DNA of 64,000 nt. It comes from CAXMST01 sp963712765. GTDB lineage: Bacteria; Actinomycetota; Thermoleophilia; Solirubrobacterales; 70-9. Numbering within the stretch: the first letter of the stretch is position 1; each line of letters opens with the position of its first letter. The notes under the pieces are model-generated. The model had not been told where the DNA came from and searched no databases. It saw only the letters and a list, made by a program, of their open reading frames with translations. The stretch spans positions 504,757-568,756 of the forward strand of contig CAVQIX010000004.1 of the NCBI GenBank assembly GCA_963712765.1. The letters run 5' to 3'. Position numbers and translations under genes: made by a program. Of this stretch, positions 59,577-64,000 are shown piece by piece.

Positions 59577-59937
59577 TGTCGAGGCGGCGCCGCAGGCAGG
59601 CCAAGCAGCGGCCGCGGAAGCGGGTCGAGACCGAGACCTACACCGATGCGGAGGGGAACTCGCTGACGTTGCGAAAGGCGCTGAGCCCGGCGTCGATCGC
59701 GAAGATCGGCGAGGCCCCCAGCGAGGAGGCGGGCGATGCGGTGACGCTCGACGACGCCTGGAAGCGGCGCGAGGAGATGCTCTTCGAGCGCCTGGTCGTG
59801 AGCTGGGGATCGCCGGGGTGCCGCTCGACGACCAGAAGCTGCTGATCGGCCGCTACCGGATGGCCGGCGCCGGGGAGCGGCGCTTCGTCCACGAGACGAT
59901 CGCCGCCCACGTCGATCGCTGGATTCCAGGGCTGTAG
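59576..59937 (+). pseudogene. small conserved-looking protein, frame broken by one base
   Basis: The frame from ATG 59576 begins SRRRRRQAKQRPRKRVETET, continues to EEMLFERLVVSW and then drifts to a stop at 59845. Adding one base at the G4 run (59805-59808) gives SWEIAGVPLDDQKLL and a natural end, GRYRMAG...HVDRWIPGL, at 59937, about 120 residues. I do not recognise the family. Coupling to the thioesterase (TGATG) supports a real gene. A sequencing indel is more likely than decay. Confidence 0.65.
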
Positions 59938-60011
59938 CCGGCGCCCGGGCGGCGCCCGTCCCACCGCACTCATTACAGAGCGGAACGTGGCCCGGGGCTA
60001 GGCGGGGCTTG

Positions 60012-60039
60012 TTGCCGCGACTATCATCACTTCTACATA
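60012..60039 (+). promoter_or_regulatory. candidate promoter for ssrA
   Basis: TTGCCG (60012-60017) and TACATA (60034-60039) are 16 bases apart directly before the mature 5' end of tmRNA. TATCAT at 60022-60027 is an alternative -10 that would give a short leader for RNase P to remove. The local sequence is less GC-rich than its surroundings. Confidence 0.3.
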
Positions 60040-60043
60040 GCAC

Positions 60044-60401
60044 GGGGGCGACAGGCTTCGACATGGTTGTTCCGTGCGTTTGATTGCAGGTCGAGGTTCC
60101 CGGAGGCCTCGTAAAACCCCGGGACCAAACAAGAAGTGCGGACCATGAGTTCGCCCTCGCTGCTTAGTTGAAGCTAAGTAATGAGCATCGGCCTTCCCTC
60201 GGCCCGTGGGGAAGGGTTCCGGTGTCATCAACGGGCTAGCCCGGAAGGTCCGCCTTCGCCGACCGGGGACATTCAAGGAGGCTGGCCCAGAGGATCAACC
60301 TGTCGGTAGCGGACCCCCTGGGCGAGATTCAGCGCCGGCTATGCCTGTAGACGTCACGCGACACGCGACCGTGGACGTGGGTTCGATTCCCACCGCCTCC
60401 A
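60044..60401 (+). ncRNA. ssrA: transfer-messenger RNA (tmRNA)
   Basis: The RNA starts GGGGGCGACAGGCTTCGAC and ends with a T-arm and acceptor strand (GGGTTCGATTCC, then CGCCTCC plus discriminator A). The first seven bases pair with CGCCTCC, with one G-U pair; CCA is not encoded. The tag reading frame ends in codons for ADHEFALAA followed by TAG (60138-60167), with GCG at 60138 as a probable resume codon. The C-terminal ALAA is the protease-recognised tail. It rescues stalled ribosomes with SmpB, whose gene is at 53329. Total length about 358 bases fits a one-piece tmRNA. Confidence 0.97.
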
Positions 60402-60532
60402 TAGATGCCGGGCGCGCCTTTTCGGCCGCGGCAGCGACGACGATCCAGCTCGGTGCCGCGGGCGGAGTGTCGACGGCCGGCGATCGATCCAGGGCTCTTG
60501 CGATTCGGCGCCAGGAGTGAAAGGCTGCGACG

Positions 60533-61244
60533 GTGAGCGTCTCGGACCGAGTCATGGCCCTCGAGGGCCGCTGGCTGATGGGGCGCGTGATCCCGCACGA
60601 GATCCTCGAGAAGATCGGCACCCATCTGCGCCTGATCGTGCCCGGCAGGGAGGAGGAGCTGACCAGGGCGATCGGCGAGCGTGCCTCCGAGCTGGTCTCC
60701 GAGGACGCCGAGCTAGCGGTCGACGGCGCCGCCAAGGGCATGCTCGCGATGTCGGCGGTCGTGCTCGCCGGCTACGAGAAGCTGCGGCCCGAGCTCGACG
60801 ACGACGGCGCCAGGACGATCCTCTTCCTCCAGCACATCTTCGGCGAGGTCCTGAAGCGGTCGATGGAGATCATGATCGAGGCGCTGGCATCTGATGGGGG
60901 AGCCGATGGACACGATCGAGAAGGCGCTCCGCAAGAGCTCGGGCATGTACGGCTCCTACTTCCACTTCGAGTTCGAGCGCCCAGATCCGGACACGGTCGA
61001 GATGCGGATCGAGCGCTGCTTCTTCCGCGACTTCTTCGCCCGCCACGACGCGCTGATCGTCACCACGGTCCTCTGCTCCTGGGACGCGGTCTGGATGCAG
61101 GCGCTCGATCCCGCCGTCAGCGGGCTCACCTCGGAGCGAAGCTCGCTGCTCTCGCTCGGTGACGACGCCTGCCGCTTCACGGTTTCCAGAACCGACGACC
61201 CGCTGGCGAGCTACAGCGACGCGCTCGACCGCCGCTTCGCCTGA
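60533..61244 (+). pseudogene. L-2-amino-thiazoline-4-carboxylic acid hydrolase-like protein, frame broken by one base
   Basis: The first part, from GTG 60533, encodes a helical segment (VMALEGRWLMGRVIPHEILEKI ... MEIMIEALASDG, read in pieces). The second, in another frame up to 61244, encodes DTIEKALRKSSGMYGSYF, ERCFFRDFFARHDALIV and CRFTVSR, typical of the ATC-hydrolase family. Removing one base from the G5 run at 60896-60900 joins them as ASDGEPMDTIEKALR, about 236 residues. The family includes enzymes that open thiazoline rings, but most members are uncharacterised. The indel is probably an assembly error. Confidence 0.7.
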
Positions 61245-61271
61245 GCCTGCCGACCCGGGCGGTGGGCCTCC

Positions 61272-61589
61272 CTACCGACCGGTGGTGGCGGTCCTGGACT
61301 GAGCCGCGTAGGAGCCCAGATCGACTAGGAAGGCGAGGATCACGATGAACCACTCGAAGCCATCGACGCTGTTGGAGGAGGCGTACATGACGGCGTAGGC
61401 GAGGGTCGTCCAGGGCAGCAGGAAGAAGCCGAGGAAGGGCACGAACCAGCTCTCGAACGCCCGGCTGAGCAGGTCGGAGAAGATCCAGATCGCGAACAGC
61501 GCCAGCCGCGGGGAGAGCAGCGAGAGCAGGACGACGAAGCAGATGCCGCCGAGCCTATCCTGCGCCCGCGCGGAACGGGCAGAGATCAG
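61272..61589 (-). CDS. small membrane protein, about 105 aa, start uncertain
   Basis: The C-terminal ~95 residues are convincingly coding: LGGICFVVLLSLLSPRLALF, then AIWIFSDLLSRAFESWFVPFLGFFLLPWTTLAYAVMY (read in parts), then IVILAFLVDLGSYAAQ, giving three to four membrane helices. No ATG, GTG or TTG is suitably placed. A CTG at 61587-61589 would overlap the TGA of the upstream P450 gene (CTGA), mirroring the coupling used elsewhere in this window. A start lost through an indel is equally possible, as neighbouring genes are frameshifted. Function unknown. Confidence 0.6.
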   Translation of the reverse strand: MISARSARAQDRLGGICFVVLLSLLSPRLALFAIWIFSDLLSRAFESWFVPFLGFFLLPWTTLAYAVMYASSNSVDGFEWFIVILAFLVDLGSYAAQSRTATTGR

Positions 61590-63013
61590 TCGCGCCGTGC
61601 CCGCAAGATCGCGCGGGCTCCGCGGCCGGGGATCATCGTCACGTTGCGATGCCTTACCCGCTCCGGCTGGGGTCTGTCGGCCTCGAGGTCCACACGCCGG
61701 GCCATCGCTTCGATCACGACCCTCTGTTCGGCCATCGCCAGCGCTGCGCCGAGGCAACGCCGGGTGCCGCCGCCGAAGGGGATCCACTCGTAGGTCCCGG
61801 GCTTGTGGTCGTGCCAGCGTTCGGGGCGGAAGGCGAAGGGGTCGGGGTAGAGGTCGGGGCGGTGGTGGACGAGGAGGATGCTGATCGAGATCGGCGTCCC
61901 CGCCGGCACCGCGTACTCGCCCAGGCGCCAGGGTCGCGTCACCCGCCGGCCGATGATCGGGATGACCGGCCGCGATCGCATCGCTTCGCGGATCACGGCC
62001 TCTACCGCCGTCTCCCGCTCCTCTTCGGATCCGGTGCGGACGGCGTCGAGGAGGGCGGTCCGGGCCTCGGGCGTACGCAGCAGGCGCTCCAGGTCCACGC
62101 GAGCGAGTTGGCGGTGGTCTCGTGTCCGGCGAGGACCAGCGTCAGCAGCTCATCGCGCAGCTCCCGGTCGCTGAGCCGCTGGCCCGCCTCGGTCTCGGCC
62201 GCCATGAGCAGTGACATGATGTCCTGGCGCTCGGCGAGCCCCGCCTCACGCCTGCGCTCGGCGATCAGCGCGTAGGTCGGGCGGTCGAGGATCGCGATCC
62301 CCACCCTGGTCAGCCCGACGGGTTCGTCGCGCCCGATGTTCATCAGCTCGGCGAGCTGAGCCGTGGGCAGGGTGGAGGCGGTGACGAGGGCCTTGATCAC
62401 GCTCCGTAGCCGGTGCTCGGTGCTGCCCGGCTCGAGCTCCCTCGACGCCGAAGATGCCCGCCATGATCACGTCGAGGGTGATCGCCTGCATGCGCGGAGC
62501 GAGCTCGAAGACCTCGCCGGTCGGCCACCCGTCGATCTCCCGCTCGGTCGCCTCCTCGATCATCGCGTTGTAGCGGGCGATCGCCTCGCCGTGGAACGGA
62601 GGCAGCAGAAGCTTGCGTTGTCGCATGTGGCGGGGCCCGTTGGCGGTCAGGACCGAGTTCGGGCCGACGATCAGCCGTGGTGACTCCGCCGTCAGCGAGG
62701 GCACCTCCTCCGGCTTCGCAGAGAACAGCGACTTGACATGAGTCAGATAGAGGTCACGGTGGCTCCGCCGCGGATCACGCCCCGCATCCGGAAGACCTCG
62801 CCGAGCTCGCGCCGCGCCCCGGAAGACGAACTCGATCTGGCGCTGGCTGAAGCGGAGGATCTGCAGCGCCTTGGGGCCGGTGACGAGCGGTGGGGACGGC
62901 ATGCCGGCGAACTCCGATTCCCCGATCGGGCCGGCGGGCGAGGCGGGAGCCTCGCCGATGAGTCCGGGCGCAACGGCCTGCGCCTCGCTAGGGCTGTCGA
63001 GACTTGCTGGCAT
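61586..63013 (-). pseudogene. cytochrome P450, coding frame broken in about four places
   Basis: The pieces together give a full-length P450 of about 470 residues: N-terminus MPASLDSPSEAQAVAPGLIG with a strong GGAGG upstream, SLTAESPRLIVGPNSVLTANGPRHMRQRKLLLPPF (in parts), the I-helix LAGHETTANSLAW, REAMRSRP with ExxR, and the haem-ligand loop FGGGTRRCLGAALA. Frames change near 62800-62830, 62745, 62445 and 62100; each is mended by adding or removing one G or C in a short run. It would oxidise an unknown substrate with electrons from a ferredoxin. All key residues survive, so sequencing error is likelier than decay. Confidence 0.8.
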
Positions 63014-63109
63014 GCATCCTCCATTGTTACATGGATCGATGACGAAAGCGAGCCCGCGAAGCCCCCGACCTCCCGTCGTGGCCCGCGTGCCTTTGGGAGG
63101 ATCGACCCC

Positions 63110-64000
63110 GTGGAGACGCACCCGCTGGCAGAGGAGGACCGTGCCATCCTCGACCTCGAGGGGCCGACGATCGTTGGCCACACCTGCAAGGTGATCGGGC
63201 TCCGCAGTACACCCTCGCTCGAGGCTCTGCGGGATTGGATCGACGCCCGGCTCGGCCCGGCCCGGGAGCTGCGGCGCAGGCTGGATCCTGATGCGGGCGA
63301 TCCGCCGGCCTGGGTCGACGACGATCGATTCGACGTCGCTCACCACGTGGTCGCCGCCGGATCCGCGGCCAGCGAGGATGAGCTGTGCGAGGGGGTTGCC
63401 GACCTGTTTGCCGCGCACCTCGATCGGGAGCGCCCACTCTGGCGGCTCGATCTGATCGGGCTTCCCGAGCAGCGGGCTGCGCTCGTGTGGCGCATCCACC
63501 ACGCGCTCGCCGACGGCACGGCCGCGATGCGGCTCGGCTCGCTGGTGCTCGGGAGCCCGTTGCTCGTCAGGGCGCGACGACCGCGGCGCCCTCCACCCCA
63601 AGACCTCGGACTCGGCCTTGGACTCGGCCGAGAGGCGACGGCACGGGCACCTCGGCGCCATGATCGAGCGCGAGTTCGCAGAGAGCCTTCACGCCTCGCC
63701 GTTCGACGGTGAGATCGGGCGGCGCCGCGCGGTGGCCTTCGCCGACGTGCCCCTCGGCCCGCTCCACGACGCCGCACGGCGGGTCGGCGGAGCGACCGTA
63801 AACGACGCCGTCCTGAGTCTCGTCGCCGGAGCGCTGGGGAGCTGGCTCCGAGCCCACCACCGAGGATCTGAGCTCGCTCCGGCTGCGAGTGCCGGTCAGC
63901 CTCCATCACGAGGGCGATGCGGTGGCCAACCGCGATTCCTTCTTCACGATCCCTGCGCCGGTGAGCGAGCCCGACCCGCTCCGGCGGCTGACTGAGATCC
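63110..64000 (+). pseudogene. wax ester synthase/diacylglycerol acyltransferase (WES/DGAT), frameshifted and cut off by window end
   Basis: From GTG 63110 (GGGAGG nine bases upstream) the frame encodes a typical WES/DGAT N-terminal domain with FDVAHHVV and the catalytic HHALADGTA (HHxxxDG). The frame changes at about 63560-63620 to SPFDGEIGRRRAVAF and TVNDAVLSLVAGAL. It changes again near 63860 to SLRLRVPVSLHHEGDAVANR, the DUF1298-type C-terminal domain. The end lies beyond the window. The enzyme esterifies fatty acyl-CoA to alcohols or diacylglycerol for lipid storage. It diverges from the P450 gene across a 96-bp gap. Confidence 0.82.

Noticed and set aside
60361..60401. Possible tRNA 3' half
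   Set aside because: The T-arm and acceptor strand belong to the tmRNA, whose 5' strand pairs from 60044.

Overview
The window is a high-GC, densely coded bacterial chromosome segment with no rRNA, tRNA, insertion sequence, prophage or CRISPR array that I can see. Gene content and order (lysA-hom-thrC; hpf-secA-prfB; ftsEX-ctp-RNase R-smpB followed by ssrA; WES/DGAT acyltransferase; cell-wall-binding-repeat and RTX-type surface proteins; serine/threonine kinase plus FHA regulator) point to an Actinomycetota member. A Thermoleophilia/Solirubrobacterales-like lineage is my best guess; this is inference from protein style and layout, not a database result. Many genes start with GTG or TTG and overlap their neighbour by 1-4 bases (ATGA, GTGA, TTGA, TGATG), so operons are tight.

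Layout. 1-12.5 kb: a cut-off Orn/Lys/Arg decarboxylase-fold gene, a CNNM/CorC-like membrane protein, a divergent 3-hydroxyacyl-CoA dehydrogenase/thiolase pair around a candidate promoter-operator, a leftward run (cell-wall-binding protein, small protein, methyltransferase, metallo-beta-lactamase-fold hydrolase, amino-acid permease), an AIM24 protein, an M23 peptidase and an alpha/beta hydrolase. 12.5-20 kb: the aspartate-family operon lysA-hom-thrC, followed by two paralogous GAF-GGDEF diguanylate cyclases and comF. 20-28 kb: hpf, secA, a secreted propeller/PKD protein, a GST-like protein, and prfB with an intact programmed +1 frameshift. 28-35 kb: a FIST protein, nadC translationally coupled to a membrane kinase with an external propeller, a convergent FHA-HTH regulator, a methyltransferase and a glycosyltransferase. 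35-40 kb: a ~1,500-residue RTX-repeat protein with an odd N-terminus, then mutM. 40-48 kb: nadA, an HNH nuclease, a MauE-like protein, an MFS exporter, a split transketolase, CYTH and SixA-like proteins, and a DUF389 membrane protein.

48-60.5 kb carries division and ribosome-rescue functions: ftsE-ftsX-ctp-RNase R-smpB form one overlapping operon, then an unusual Pro/Ala-rich coiled-coil protein ending in a ComEA-like helix-hairpin-helix, a disulfide-reductase-like flavoprotein, a site-2 protease and a thioesterase, and the tmRNA gene ssrA (60044-60401). SmpB, RNase R and tmRNA are partners in trans-translation.

58.5-64 kb differs in quality. The site-2 protease, a small protein after the thioesterase, an ATC-hydrolase-like protein, a cytochrome P450 and a WES/DGAT acyltransferase all need single-base corrections, mostly in G/C runs, to read through. 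I count at least nine in about 5.5 kb and none in the first 58 kb apart from the genuine prfB recoding site. This looks like assembly error near a contig end, less probably gene decay.

Most interesting for follow-up: the RTX giant with a degenerate hydrolase-like N-terminus and internal membrane anchor; the coiled-coil/HhH protein behind smpB; and the kinase-propeller/FHA-HTH pair.
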